Shown in pieces: positions 1 to 12,209 of a stretch of DNA of 64,000 nt. The DNA comes from Triglochin maritima. Taxonomy: Eukaryota; Streptophyta; Magnoliopsida; Alismatales; Juncaginaceae. The notes under the pieces were generated by a model. The model searched no databases. It worked only from the letters and a program-made list of their open reading frames with translations, and was not told the origin of the DNA. Positions within the stretch are counted from its first letter, which is position 1, and each line of letters begins with the position of its first letter. The position numbers and the translations under genes are program-made. The stretch lies in assembly GCA_963682175.1 (NCBI GenBank), contig OY821775.1:30192053-30256052 (forward strand). Reading direction: 5' to 3'.

Positions 1-92
1 TATCACGTCGGATTTTTAGCTACCGACACGATTGGATTTACCTGTTCCGATGTAGAGAGGGCAATGTAATACCCTTATTTTATAGCAGTGGG

Positions 93-333
93 CTATGTGT
101 GTGGCATTATCCTTAAAAACCACCTCATAAATTTTGGGCGACGAAGTATGCCAAGATGAAATGGGAATTCAAGAATCTTGTCTTTGATTACATTGGTGAA
201 CAAGAGTTTGAATACGAATGGAAGATGTGGGTTGAGAAGTACGATGTCGTACATCATCCTTGGCTGATGCAACTATTTGAAATCAGAGCTAAGTAGGTAC
301 CTGCATTTGTTAAAAAACACTTCTGGCCAGGTG
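93..333 (+). pseudogene. FAR1/MULE-type transposase fragment
   Basis: One frame reads LCVWHYP-stop, then KYAKMKWEFKNLVFDY, then YEWKMWVEKYDVVHHPWL and IRAK-stop-VPAFVKKHFWPG. The LC-WH block, the spaced Trp residues and the W(V)PAF ending are the pattern of the MULE transposase domain of FAR1/FHY3-type proteins, which bind and move Mutator-like elements. Two in-frame stops are visible; the second sits where the family has Trp before VPA, so a TGG codon has become TAG. The similarity stops near a GT dinucleotide and no continuation was found downstream. It is a relic rather than a gene. Family call is fairly secure, exact element unknown. Confidence 0.6.
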
Positions 334-589
334 ATCCCCTCATTTCATATTTTACTACATTTCATATTTGCATAATTACATTTTGACATATTAGATCTTT
401 TAAGTTCCTTCTATATGTGTGCATCAATTATGCCTCACTAAGTACCTTCGACCATAGTGAAGGGTAAACTTACATCGAGGGGGTAAATTCACGACAAATA
501 AGGTTAACAGACATTTGAGTTCAGTTTTACATTCCAAAGGACATTATCTTATAATCTTAGAATTGTGTATCAATAGTCATATCTTCTGG
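334..589. other. Noncoding AT-rich flank
   Basis: No coding potential seen. It contains a GGGTAAA/GGGTAAATTC pair (near 465-495) of the same kind as short modules at about 3180-3330, 16105-16210, 16345-16450 and 18250-18370. This suggests these pieces were once one continuous old element now split by insertions. Confidence 0.4.
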
Positions 590-2900
590 AATGTTTTCTC
601 TTTGGGGAAAAGTTTCCTTTCGGGAGATGTTTCTTTCGGGGAAAAAATTATTTTTTGGTCAAGAAGGTGTGGCTCATCGGGCGTGTGCGCAATTAGACTC
701 GGTTGGTTTTGCTTTGGTCATGTGTGGTGTTGGATCCAAAATTCTTCTTGCCATGTGGGCTGCAGTGTAGGGCATGTTGAGTCAGCACGTGAGGTTGTGC
801 CACGTCAGCAAAGAAAGATTCAAATCAGCATGAAATAGGAAGGAAGATCAAGGGAGCGATTGGGAGGACCTTGCAAGATCACATTGGGTGCTCTTTTGGA
901 AGGTTTGTGCAAACTTGCCTTGGAGTCCACCCCTAGCCATCAAATGCACAATTCGTCCCCTCTCCTACGCACAAACCCTCTCCCTTCCCATTTCCCACAA
1001 CCAGGTAGCTTTCAATCCAAACCCCGGCGACATCAACATCTCCGGCAAGCTAGCAAGAAGCCAAGCTAGGAGGCGCACAAGGGAAGCAGTTCAGCAACTT
1101 TCTCCAGTGGTTTCTGGAGCACTTGGTGCTTCATCTCAGTTATGCGCCCAAGACATAGTTTGGCTGAGAAGTCAGGGGTGTTGGCTGAAGGGCTGGCTAG
1201 CACCAACTTGGCTAGTGGTGCGGCTAGATGATTGCACCACCCGGCTAGGCGCTAGCCATGCACGCAAGTTGTTGTATGCATGCCATGGATGGCCGGCCTT
1301 GACCTCTGGCTGGAGGGTCCAGATCTTGGTGAGGTCTGGCATTCTCCGGTGAGGTAGGGGCTGACAACCAGTGGGGCTAAGTTCGGGTTGTGGTTAGCAC
1401 ATTCGGTTACGTTCAGCGGGTAGGTTCCACTTGTTGTTGGCTTGGCTGGACGGTTGAGTGGAGGTGGTGCTAGTGCTCATCGAGCGGAATGAGGGATCAA
1501 AGGTGGCACATGGGGTTGAACCTCGTACGCGCCTCCGGTAGGCCCAGCCACCGGACAACCAAGTCATGGGAGCTTCGAGGAGCGCTGGTGGTGCTGGAAT
1601 GCTCCTGCTGGCGCTCTCAGCCTAGCACGTGAAAGTTGGTGGGGGCTTGGAGGCAGGGTTGGTTCCCATCGACCCGAAGGTGTGCTGGCTGTCGGCCTGA
1701 CCGGAGCTCCCCACCACTGGGTGGGTACGAGGGAGTTTTCTGGTTGGTCGGTTGGCCTGACTTGTCCTCGAGCTATGGTTTTTTATTTTGGTGTGGTACG
1801 TGCCTGTTGTTCTTGTATGTTTTAACTAGACTACATCTCCTGAAATTAATCACTTTGTCGATATTATGTCTTGTTTATATATATTGATGCATCCGTGACT
1901 AAATTCTGGACTCATGTATGCGAAAAAGTTTGTATTATACCTTACGACCAATGTTGCATGACCCGTAGTTTATAGTTGTATCTGGACATATGCATGTTGT
2001 CGAATGTATCAATTGACATGTAGACTCCCATGCATGTTTGTATTATTGTTGATGTTATGATGCATATGGGTTTATGGTGGGTGCTCATAGCATGATCATC
2101 ACATTAGTTGTTATTATGAACATCTATATATGTATGTGTTGCATTAGTTGACTTGCATATACATTTCTTAATATATATTGAATCTGGGCACTATTATTGT
2201 GTGGGCCAAGCGCCTTTCTGGAAAGACCTCTATGTAGAGAGGCCAGGCGTGAGATAAGACTTGAACGTGTGTGTTGTCAATCTTCTACTGGATGGACATA
2301 CTGAACTTGGGATGGAATCATGTAGCTCATTGTTGCAGGTTGGGGTGTCAATCCGGAAGACCGCTTTGTGCCAAGCAGTGGGTCACACTTTTGGGTGACC
2401 CGCATGTGGATTAGACTAGCATGGCTGGTGATTGGGTTCCTATGTAGAGGAATCTCACCGGGCGAGGCCCGAGAGGCACGTCTATGTAGAGTCTCGTAGC
2501 CTCTTATTGTTGGATGTGTCACATATAGGATTTCATGCATGACTCTTTATCATGTTTTTGGACTAAGGGCATACGGGGTTTTCTTGTTCAAAACTCACGC
2601 ATATTTTGTTATTGTTTTGCCTCGGGTACTTAGGCTTCCTTCAGGGGTCAGACTAGAGATGTTTCGGATGATTTTGTGCACGAGGGACATGTCGACCAGT
2701 TTTCCTCAGTTATCTTTTGCTTTTGCATTTTTTGATGTATTTCCTTGAGTTGAACTGATGTAATAAATTCGGAGTTTATTTCTATATATGGATATTTCGT
2801 CTTATGGCATGATGTCTTGTATCTTTTATCCATGTATGTCTCTATTTGTGTATGTCTCATTTTTATTGTAGCTCTCACATTCGTCGTAGGATTGGAAAAA
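590..2900 (+). mobile_element. Unclassified GC-richer repeat, possibly a solo LTR
   Basis: This stretch differs sharply in composition from the AT-rich DNA on both sides and interrupts the GGGTAAAT-type flank. It has no convincing protein; the short open frames show no family motif. Near its right end it has an AATAAATTC signal followed by T-rich sequence, as in the polyadenylation part of an LTR. The short motif CTATGTAGAG recurs near 2230, 2442, 2482 and, outside it, 3297. I could not find a matching TG...CA pair with a target duplication, so both ends are approximate and the class is a guess. Confidence 0.3.
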
Positions 2901-4357
2901 TTCAACACCTCCTTGAGGGGTAAATAAAACATCTATGTCAGTTAAATTCTACAATATAATGGGGTCAACACATTTCCTCCCACACTCGCTTGTTTACTGT
3001 CTAGGGGACTTCTTGTAATGTGATTGGTTATATCAGCAAACTAACTAAGAAGGTTGGGGTAACTACTTATTCAATCTTCATACTAATTCCTTAAATTTTT
3101 GGGATGTAACTCCTCGTTCTAACTTCATCCTAACTTTTGATTCTATGTAGGGTAACCCCTAATTCTAACTTCATAAATACTAAGAATAGTTAACCTACAT
3201 AGGTGGTAAAATAAGTAAAATCGTGGACTAAACTAAACAATTTCACAAGGGAAATGATGGTGAAAATATATGCAATGCATATGCTCCCATATATTACTAT
3301 GTAGAGGGATATTGGTATTCATGTAATTGGATGTATATATGTAGGGGTATCTTTTAAATTTTAACTTGTGCTTTTATCTTCATCATAATAGTTTTTGGCT
3401 ACAAATGGTTCCAATCTCAAGCACATTCACTTTTGTTTCATGAATGTCTACGATATTTAAAGTTTAACTTACTTAAATCAAAAGAAGCAAGAAAAGGAAG
3501 CCATAACATCTACGAAATCAAAGCTTAAAACTTGAAACTCATCCTCTACTAGCAGAAACCTTCTAAACTGGGTGTAGAGAACACGAACAACATGTGCAAG
3601 TGTTATTCATGAAAATGGGTCGATAGGTAGCATAACTGAAAGCCCCTAACATGGTGCAGGGATGAAAAAAACAACCTTCAGTTATGTTTGGGATAAATCA
3701 AAACTATTATGTAGTCGACACAAAAGCTTATTACTAATTATGAACAACCGAGGTAGGGGGCGAGGGGTAAATTACCAACATGGGATGGGTAAACCAATCC
3801 AAAACATGGAGTAACTTCAAATAGAATGGGTGGAATTGAATACAATCCATGACTACTACCGTGTTTAGGGGTATTTATATTTATCATGAAAATTTGGTAT
3901 ATTAAGAATTGTAGGGTACATTAACAAATTATAACTATATACGGTAACTTCAAATTCAATCCTGTGATTCTAACTTCAATCTCTAACTTAAGTTTAATAT
4001 CTTATTCTGAGAATTGGATTCTATTTCAATAAAGCAGAAAAATACAACAAAGCTATAACTTGCTAAGGTGCATCTCTACAACAAATCCATAACAGCCCAT
4101 GAACACCAGTTGCAAAGGTTATTCATCTAAATGGGTAACAATTTGGCATAACTTCAAGAGCACTGCATAGTCTAATGTTGTTGTTGTTTACTTCTTGTTA
4201 CGCTTACGTCATTCGTCTAAATGGTTAACCAACTAGCATAACTTCAGTCTAATGACACTTAACCTAACCACTTTGTAGTGGAATGTTCCGATCAACTATG
4301 AAGAAGACAAAAAACACAACTACAATATCTCTCAACTTCAACTTAAACAATATATAA
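2901..4357. other. Gene-free AT-rich flank of the CACTA insertion
   Basis: No reading frame with recognisable motifs. Modules near 3030-3180 (GGGGTAACT, TCTAACTTCATCCTAA) recur in diverged form at 16500-16580, on the other side of the CACTA element. This supports the two flanks being one ancient repeat-bearing locus. Confidence 0.45.
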
Positions 4358-4380
4358 ATGCACTAGTGCAGAAAAGGGAA

Positions 4381-4670
4381 TATACGTCGGATATATGGCA
4401 TACATACGTTGGATATATGGCTTTCCTGACCTGACGTCTATATATGTGTCGTATATACCTAGACGTCGGCAACTTAAAGTCCGACGTCTATTTGTAACAA
4501 ATAGACATTGGTTGGTAGCTACCAACCGACATCTATACTTAAGCATAGACGTCAGTTGGAATCTACAATCAGTGTTTATACTTACGAATAAACGTCAGTT
4601 CGACAATATAACATACATCTATTCTTAAGTATATAGACGTCGGGTTAACCCAATAGCCGACGTCTATACC
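4381..4670. repeat. CACTA left subterminal repeat array
   Basis: About a dozen copies of a short motif related to TAGACGTCGG / CCGACGTCTA alternate in direct and inverted orientation between about 4385 and 4668. In En/Spm-type elements such arrays bind the element-encoded DNA-binding protein and bring the two ends together. The same motif set lies inside the opposite end. Confidence 0.85.
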
Positions 4671-5034
4671 CTTACCAGATTGAAATAAATAAATACATTC
4701 ATCCACATACACACATTCATCCAATGAACATACACAAACACAATCATTCTTCCACAAGCATACATACACAAACACTTGGCATTCCTTCGTCCACAAAGAA
4801 ACATGTTAAATAAAATTGCATGTTTAATTCCAAAGAATATGTTCATGATATAAGAACATGTCAGTTCATTAACATGTTTCTAAAAAAATAGCGAGCCAAT
4901 CGCTTGAGAGTATCATCCAGCTCCTATTGCGAGTAGTGATCGTTATTCTTTTGGAAGACCTATAAAATACAAGTACAAAATATTAATATCTAAGTAATCA
5001 AACTATAATTATACAACTGAATAGCGATCTATAT

Positions 5035-5281
5035 TACCTCGGTTAGGGCTACGTCTTGAGGTGCAATTTTTAGGATTTCCTCTATGTATCTCATAAGTAG
5101 TAACCACATTCCGTATTGTCAGTCTTCTTGCGGTACTACAAAAATATAAATTCGCTAAATATATTTTTCATTACTTAACATAATTAACATAAATGGGAGA
5201 AAGTACTTACTCCCATTCCATGCCACGTTACTCCCACATTTTTTGTTGTTCTTGCTCCACCTAACACTCTTTAAAGTCCAC
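5035..5281 (-). pseudogene. Ulp1-like (peptidase C48) C-terminal relic with a short intron, inside the CACTA element
   Basis: On the minus strand 5135 downward reads DNTECGYYL and then, one frame over, MRYIEEILKIAPQDVA. This is the Ulp1 active-site region around the catalytic Cys (E/D-CGYY-MRY). A one-base frameshift separates the two halves. Just upstream a 75-bp AT-rich interval (5210-5136) begins GTAAGT and ends TTTGTAG, so it looks like a spliced intron; the preceding exon fragment is 5281-5211. Upstream coding sequence is lost where the Athila-like fragment begins. Ulp1-type SUMO-protease domains are known passengers of plant CACTA and Mutator-like elements. Confidence 0.6.
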
Positions 5282-5845
5282 TATACGTCCTTAGCACTAG
5301 ATGACGCCTAACTTTTAGGTCCCACCGAGGACCACTAGTCTTTGGAAATCAAGAACCCGGAGGTTCCTAAAATCTCAGGGAGACTAGATGGACAACGACG
5401 TTCAACCCATAACGGTCTTAAAAGGTTTCCTTTCCTTAATGCGTCCGGAAATTCTAAGGGGCAATGTCTAAATTGATTTTATTAAGGCACTTTTATGTTG
5501 TGATTTTTTGGTCAAGGAAATGGTGATGAAATCCCCCACCTCATCTCCTAAAACTGACTGCCCCTAGCTGTTTTTCATACCTTAATCTGATAAACAACAC
5601 ACCAAACAAACACTCACTTCACTCTTGTTCCAATGAAAGTCCTACTAACCAATGTGTGCTTTCTAATGAATGATGGGTGAAAGAGATTACGTACCATACG
5701 CCAGCAATCTACGACAAAAATCGTAAAATAAAAAACAAATACGATGAATGGAAAGTCCTATATGATGAATGACTTAGCAAATATTATCTAATCTTTGTTA
5801 TAGGTTATTAAAGGCCAAGTGTCTTAAGGGGGTTGATGAGTTATT
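5282..5845 (-). repeat. Fragment of an Athila-like leader inside the CACTA element
   Basis: The stretch follows the 5' leader of element B (about 25425-26035) block by block: GACGCCTAACT, then AATGCGTCCG, then CAATGTCTA, GATGAAATCCCCCACCT and a tail near GGTTGATGAG. It is more diverged than the leaders of B, D and E are from each other. No LTR, gag or primer site accompanies it, so it is a truncated old insertion or a captured piece. Confidence 0.75.
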
Positions 5846-6087
5846 TAAAACTAAACATTTAACTATACAAAATAAGTTTTTTTCAGCATTAATAAACATT
5901 TATCTAAACTAAACATAAATAAACTTTTAACTAAACATAAATAAACATTTAACTAAAATAAATATTTAACTAAACTAAATTGAATTGTTTATGTTTAGGG
6001 CCATATAAACTAAATCATGTCTAATCATTAACTAAACCATAATATAATGTTTCAGAACGGGTAGCAGTGTGCATGAATAAAAATAAG
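5846..6087. other. AT-rich low-complexity DNA within the CACTA element
   Basis: Dominated by degenerate copies of ACTAAACATAAATAAACATTTA. No gene seen. Confidence 0.6.
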
Positions 6088-6095
6088 ATTATGAG

Positions 6096-6157
6096 TAGGG
6101 CAGAGCATCGGTCCGTCCGGACCGGTCCTGGACCGGACCGGGTTTTGCTCACCCCTA
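6096..6157. mobile_element. 62-bp hAT-type miniature element
   Basis: The element starts TAGGGCAGAGCA and ends with the reverse complement of TAGGGGTGAGCA, a 10-of-12 terminal inverted repeat of the common plant hAT type. Both sides carry the perfect 8-bp direct repeat ATTATGAG (6088-6095 and 6158-6165), the duplication length of hAT transposition. The interior consists of GGTCC/GGACC palindromic units. It has no room for a gene and is close to the smallest size two hAT ends could have. Confidence 0.85.
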
Positions 6158-6165
6158 ATTATGAG

Positions 6166-6741
6166 TGTGTATTTTTTTGGAAAATAATGCTTGAATAATG
6201 TCTGCAAGAGTTTTATTCACATCAATGGTCGAAGAGGTACAAATCTTAAAGTGAATAACCAAACTTTGAAAGAAATAGATCAACCTGATTCAACCATAAT
6301 GTAAGTTTACAATTTGACCTCTTGATTTCTAGGCACAATCACCTAACCAAAACATCTCTTATACTTGCTAAACATTTTTCGGTAATATTACTTGCTGATG
6401 CTTAGGTCTTACAAAAAATGACATCTTCTAAATTGTGAAAGAACTTGTAAATAGGAGATAAATCAAGTTTTTTCCTAAAAATTGGAAGTGAGTATATTAT
6501 GGAGGAGAAAGTTCCATTCCATTTATCTCTCAATAAATTACATCAAAATAAGATAAATTTATATTCTTATCTTTTCTCTAATTTTCTCTCGCATTCAAGC
6601 GCAAAATTAAGGATTTCACATTTTCAGAAATGACCAAACAAAGAAAATGAAACTAAAGTCACTAGATTGACAAACTACGTATTCGGCAGAGGATGTACCG
6701 AACAAAGTGGAGAATCAAACAAGGTTGTCATGGGTGGCTGC
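6166..6741. other. Noncoding CACTA body left of the chromovirus
   Basis: No reading frame with recognisable motifs. The last bases before the chromovirus LTR are GCTGC (6737-6741), mirrored by GCTGA after the other LTR. Confidence 0.5.
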
Positions 6742-9520
6742 TGTAACGCCCCCGATCCCGTGGGTACGTACACTGGGAAAGAATACTAGTGTCGCGATCA
6801 GAGACCTCCGCGACGACCGAAGGAGTTACAAAAGACGAACCAAACGAGACGACTCGACAAGACATAAAGGACATACAGATATAGATAACTTACAAGAATA
6901 ATAAAGCAATAAAATATCCATATATGAAAATTTCATCAACAATATCCGAGTCTCAAAGGAAATACAATAACAATAAGCGGAAGTAAGATAGAATCAAGAC
7001 TTTGGTCGACGTATCCCTCGTGTACAGAATCTTCGACACTCGTCTAGTCTACCATGTGGGAACCTAAGTACCTGCAAGCACCACATTAACAAATGCGTGA
7101 GTTTTCAATTAAGAAAACTCAGTATGCTCCTGTCCAAAACAACATTTTACAGAATTATACATGGAGTCTAATTAAGACAAAAGCATCCAAAACAGAACAG
7201 AAAGTATCAAGTGCAACAGAAGGCTACGACTCCATAAGCCACACCGATCGGGCGCACCCGAACACATTCCTCGAGAGGAACTAGAACACCAGCGTCGCTG
7301 GTCAAAGGCGGCCACTCGGCAGTGACCCACCACTCGGCACAAAGCGGTGCACCGGATAAGTGTCCCAAGTCGAGGCAAGTGACCTACATGGTGCCATCGC
7401 GAACTTGGGAATACCTACCCTGAGACAAAATGGCAGCGCGCCTGCCCAGGACTTATCTTACGCCTGGCCTCCCAACATGAAGGTCTTCTGCGAATGGCCT
7501 CTGGAGCTAGAGGACCCACTCGTGGCCCGTCGGCCCAGAAAAAAGAATGTGCCCAGAATTATTAATCAGATTAGATGCAATGCAAGCTAGTTAAGCATCT
7601 AAAGTCTAATGCAGCTACAAGCTACAGAACGAGCTCAAGGAAGAGTATCCGGATACCCTCCTAACAGCCCCGAATGAATCAAAATCCAAACATACCAACA
7701 AGAAGCAAACGAAAATCAACAAGCAAACATACCCAAATTGGCAATTCAAGGTAAACAACACATTGAGTCATCTACGGGTCATGATATGGTTGTCATAAGG
7801 TCTGATATCATAAGGGTCCTACATGATCACTACATAACCACACAACAATAAATCACATCATAAGCTTACATATGTGAAATGAAGATAGAACACGTGATAC
7901 AGCAAGATATCACAAATAACGCCATGCACATTCCATTTCAGACATATGCACATTACCTATTACCACTCTAAACATGATCAGCAAAGATATAGCCATGTAC
8001 AAGTATGTTGCAGTAACATGACTTAATGAAATATGCTTGTGATCTCACAGTGCAGATGGATCTATAGGTATATACATAAAAACACACACGCATACGTGGT
8101 TCTACTATACAATAAATTAAATGGTGAGTTGCATAGATCATGGATGAGTTCTAATTTGCCTTCATGCTAGCGTATGCCAATGCAAATCACTAGAGGTTTA
8201 TGAAAATCAGATCATATATAAGACGTCATTACTGCTGGACGAAATCAAGCCGATTACCAAATTAAGAAATTAACACAACTCCATTCTACAGATTGCTTTA
8301 ACAACTAGATTGAAATATGCCACTTATACTCAGATGGGGTGTAATAGAGTGATTACCAATCAGAGCATATACATGGTTTAGTCTTTTACTGGAATGAAAT
8401 CAGACATGACAAACTGATCTTAACATTCAAAGTGATACATGCAACATTATTTGGACGTAAAAGCTAGATCACGTTTAGATGCGAGATCTGAAATCCAAGA
8501 TGATTCACAACTATAACTAGTCATTAAATTATGCAAGCTCATGTTATCTAAGATAAGAAACATATCATAGGAAATCACATATCATAAGCATTAAGAACAC
8601 CATCAATAAAATCGTCAATCATCACAAACTCAACGACAAGGGAAAGTTGCACCACACGCAAGCATGCATGCAAGCACCCTTCCCGACGCGCTCCCCACAG
8701 CCCAGCCTCCTCCCTTCTGGTTTCCTCCTCAAACCTCTGCGGAAAACATGAGGTGAGGGTCGTGATGATGTGCAGGATGCCCAGCCAGCCTCTGAAATTC
8801 AGAGAGTGCACCACAGTCCACCCTATCGGGTAGATCTCCACTTGTGCAACTCCAAACCTCAGACCGACCAGCCCACTAGTGCTGGACTAAACTACATCCA
8901 ACACCCCCTACTTCCTATTACACTAAAGGTCCCGGAGCATACCTGATCAGTAAGGAAGATTGCTCGAGCTTTTCCAGAGATTCTGCCCACCAACTCTTCT
9001 TCTAGCCGCACAAGGGTGCACTAGACGTAGATCCCAACTCGCCGGAGATCAGCCCACCAATCAGCTGGAGTGGAAGGGATGAATGGTCTGGAGTGATGTG
9101 TGTGTGGAAGGAAAAGGGAGGAAGAGGACGGATGGGAGGGCCTTATAGATTGCATACAACTCTGCAACTTCCTAGCTATGAAGCCACTTCAAGACTTGCC
9201 AAAAATGGCACCAGCAAGGACACCCAAAATCGACCCTTGAAAGATGCGTGTAACTCCCAAGCTCCCTTCCTATTCCACGCCACCTCCAACCTGGGCTCAG
9301 CCCAAAACCGTCTCTACACTCACCAAGGCCAAAATTGAGTCGATCGAGTCAACCCACCGCGCACTAGCCCGATGTGTCACACCCGATTGACCAATGAGAA
9401 ATTTGACCAAATCAGGTCAAACTAACATGCCGTAACACGATTTAATATTCTAAGAACTAAATTATTCATAACATAGGAGAGTGGATATATTAATATTATA
9501 ACGGGAAATCGGGTCTTACA
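6742..9520 (-). repeat. Chromovirus 3' LTR
   Basis: Begins TGTAACGCCC and ends CTTACA on the plus strand, with canonical TG...CA ends. It aligns along its length with 12685-15452 with frequent substitutions and small indels, which points to an old insertion. Confidence 0.88.
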
Positions 9521-9532
9521 ACCTACCCCCTT
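9521..9532 (-). promoter_or_regulatory. Chromovirus polypurine tract
   Basis: Minus-strand AAGGGGGTAGGT directly abuts the 3' LTR, the position of the plus-strand DNA synthesis primer. Confidence 0.75.
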
Positions 9533-9559
9533 AAAAAAAATTGTCCTCGAAATTTCCTA

Positions 9560-10800
9560 TCCCTAACTATCGACATAATGCTCACGCTCCTAAGTGGGCT
9601 CACTCACGCTGTGGTGCTGCCACCGAACCTTCACCATCGTGATGGTTCGACGCCTTGATTGTCGCTCCGTGCGCTCTAGAATCTCCACTGTTTGCTCCTC
9701 CAAGGTCATGTCCATCTGAATCTCTGGCAGCTCATGCGATATCACGTGCGACTAATCACCAACATACCTCCTTAGCATCGAGATGTGGAACACATTGTGC
9801 AAGCTAGCGAACTGTGGGGGTAATGCCACCCGATACGCTACCGTACCAACACGCTCCAGGATCTCGAACGGGCCAACATACCTCGGACTTAGCTTCCCTT
9901 TCTGTCTGAACCTGATCACGCCTTTTGCAGGGGAGACCTTCAAAAAGACATGATCACCAACCTCAAACTGCAGCTCTCGACGCCTCCTATCCGCATAACT
10001 CTTATGCCAACCCTGTGCTGCAACCAATCTGCGCCGAATCAAGTCCACACGATCAGAGTATAACTGCACGATTTCTGATCCCAACAACTGCCTCTCCCCT
10101 ACCTCGTTCCAACAGAGAGCTAAACGACTGGGTTGACCATACAAGGCCTCGTATGGTACCATGCCAATGCTCGCGTGATAACTATTGTTGTAGGCGAACT
10201 CCACCAATGGCAGATGATCATCCCAACTCCCAGCCAGGTCCAATGCACAAGCCCTAAGCATGTCCTCTAGAGTCTGAATCATGCTCTCTGACTACCCATC
10301 AGTGTGAGGATGGAATGTCGTGCTAAACTTCAGTTTTGTCCCCAACGCCATATGCAAGTTCTCCCAAAATCTTGAAGTGAAACGAGGATCCCGATCTAAA
10401 ATGATAGATGTCGGGACTCCATGCAACCTGACTATCTCCAAGATGTAGAGCTTAGTAAGCGCCTCCAAGGATGCAGTCACCCGCGTTGCCAGAAAATGAG
10501 AAGTCATCGTAAGGCGGTCCACGATCACCTAAATAGCGTCGTGTGAACGACTAGTCATCGGCAATGCAGTGATGAAGTCCATAGTCACATGCTCTCACTT
10601 CCACTCTGGAAGCTCAATCCTCTGTATCACACCTATCGGACGCTGGTGCTCAATCTTAACCTGCTGATAGACAAAGCACTTTGAAACGAACTCAGCGTCA
10701 TTTCGCTTCATTCCTTAAACCAGAAACTCCTCTGCAGGTCCTTATACATCTTAGTACTACCGAGATGCACGATGTACTTTGAGCCATGAGCTTTATCCAA
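9560..10800 (-). pseudogene. Chromovirus integrase with chromodomain remnant
   Basis: Minus-strand translation gives HVTMDFITALP with the first catalytic Asp, [15 protein letters not shown] with the second, and HPHTDG-stop-SES with the catalytic Glu after a stop. Then come the C-terminal domain (VGDHVFLKVSP, VGPFEILERVG, HNVFHISMLRRY) and the tail VEILERTERQ...VKVRWQHHS, which matches a chromodomain end. In-frame stops replace a conserved Gln before VIVDR, Gln in TDGQSE and Trp before EHVTMDF. The second Cys of the zinc-finger CxxC is Tyr. The fold is readable but the enzyme could not be made. Confidence 0.85.
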
Positions 10801-11097
10801 AATATCCTGCCTCAACTAGTCCACATTCGGAACCCACAAATGATGCTGAAAACGTAGACCTCCATCCACTGCGACCCTCAACTCAGACCCCTCAACCTGG
10901 GCCGTATGAAGTAAGGAACTCGACTCCGGATCCTCACTCTGCTTCAGCACTATCCTTTGGACGATAGTTGGCTCAACTCGCAGACTCTCCAACTCCACAC
11001 AGCGAGTCTTCTCCACGAATGGGTGCCAATCCACCAGATCCTCCAAGAGCCTCCACTCTTGGACCCTTAAGTGGGCAACCGATCCTTCCCTCTTCCT

Positions 11098-12206
11098 GCT
11101 CAGCTCTTTCCCGGATGGTAGGAGATAGTGAAGTCGTAGTCCTTGAAGAACTCCAACCACCGTCGTTGCTTCATGTTCAACTCCTTTTGTGAGAACAAGT
11201 ACTTCAGACTCTGATGATCGGTGAACACTTCAAATTACTCCCCATACAAATAGTGCCTCCAAATCTTCAAGGTGAAAACAACGGCTGCAAGCTCCAAGTC
11301 GTGCGTGGGATAATTCTTCTCATGCACCTTCAGCTGCCTCGATGGATAGGCCACAACCCTCTCATTCTGCATGAGTACACACCCCAAGCCGGAACCAGAG
11401 GCATCACTGTAGATCACCAAACCACCCGATCCACTCGGGAGTGTCAACACCGGTGCCGTAATCAATCTACTCTTCAGCTCCTGAAAAGCATGTTCGCATT
11501 TCCATGACCAATCAAACTTCACCCCCATCGTGGTCAACGTCATCAATGGTGCCGCGATTTTTGAGAAATCTTGGATGAATCGTCGGTAATAACCTGCGAG
11601 TCCCACAAAACTCTGAATCTCCGACACGTTGGTTGGTTCCTCCCAGTCCAGGACAACCTCAACCTTTCCAGGGTCCACCATAATGCCATTCTTCGACACT
11701 ACATGCCCATGGAATGCCACCTGCTCCAACCAGAACTCACATTTTGAGAACTTCGCGAATAATTCTTCCTTCCTCAAGATCTCGAGTACCACTCTAAGGT
11801 GCTCCTCATGATACTCCAAGTCTGGCGAGTAGATCAGGATATCATCCATGAACACAATCACGAACTGATCCTGAAAAGGCGTGAGCGCTCGGTTCATCAG
11901 ATCCATAAAAGTTGGTGGTGCGTTGATCAGTCCAAAAGGCCTCACCAAAAACTCGAAGTGACCAAAGTGCGCCCTGAATGCAGTCTTCGAGACATCCTTG
12001 CCCTTGATCTTTAGTTGATGATATGCATGCCTTAGATCTATCTTGGAGAGCTCCTTCGTAGACTGCAGCTGATCGCACAAGTCATCAATCCTCGGTAGGG
12101 GATAATGATTCTTGATCGTCACCTTCTTCAACGTCCGATGGTCGATACACATCCACATCAAACCATCTTTCTTCTTCACCAACAACACTACAGCTCCCCT
12201 TGGCAA
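11098..12206 (-). pseudogene. Chromovirus reverse transcriptase and RNase H
   Basis: The frame opens near [20 protein letters not shown], continues through [13 protein letters not shown] and [15 protein letters not shown] to the catalytic [10 protein letters not shown]. It then runs into [18 protein letters not shown] and the RNase H part [14 protein letters not shown] stop follows YLYGE where the family continues (Q)FEVFTDH; the same frame continues with [19 protein letters not shown] beyond it. RT lacks its usual N-terminal lead-in because the upstream region is deleted. Confidence 0.88.
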
Positions 12207-12209
12207 AAT

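Noticed and set aside
888..1352. 154-codon and overlapping frames in the GC-richer repeat
   Set aside because: No domain, two overlapping frames of similar length and GC-rich composition make this expected by chance.
10816..11192. Plus-strand frames (10779-10967, 10968-11192) opposite the chromovirus pol
   Set aside because: They are antisense shadows of the RNase H-integrase region on the minus strand.
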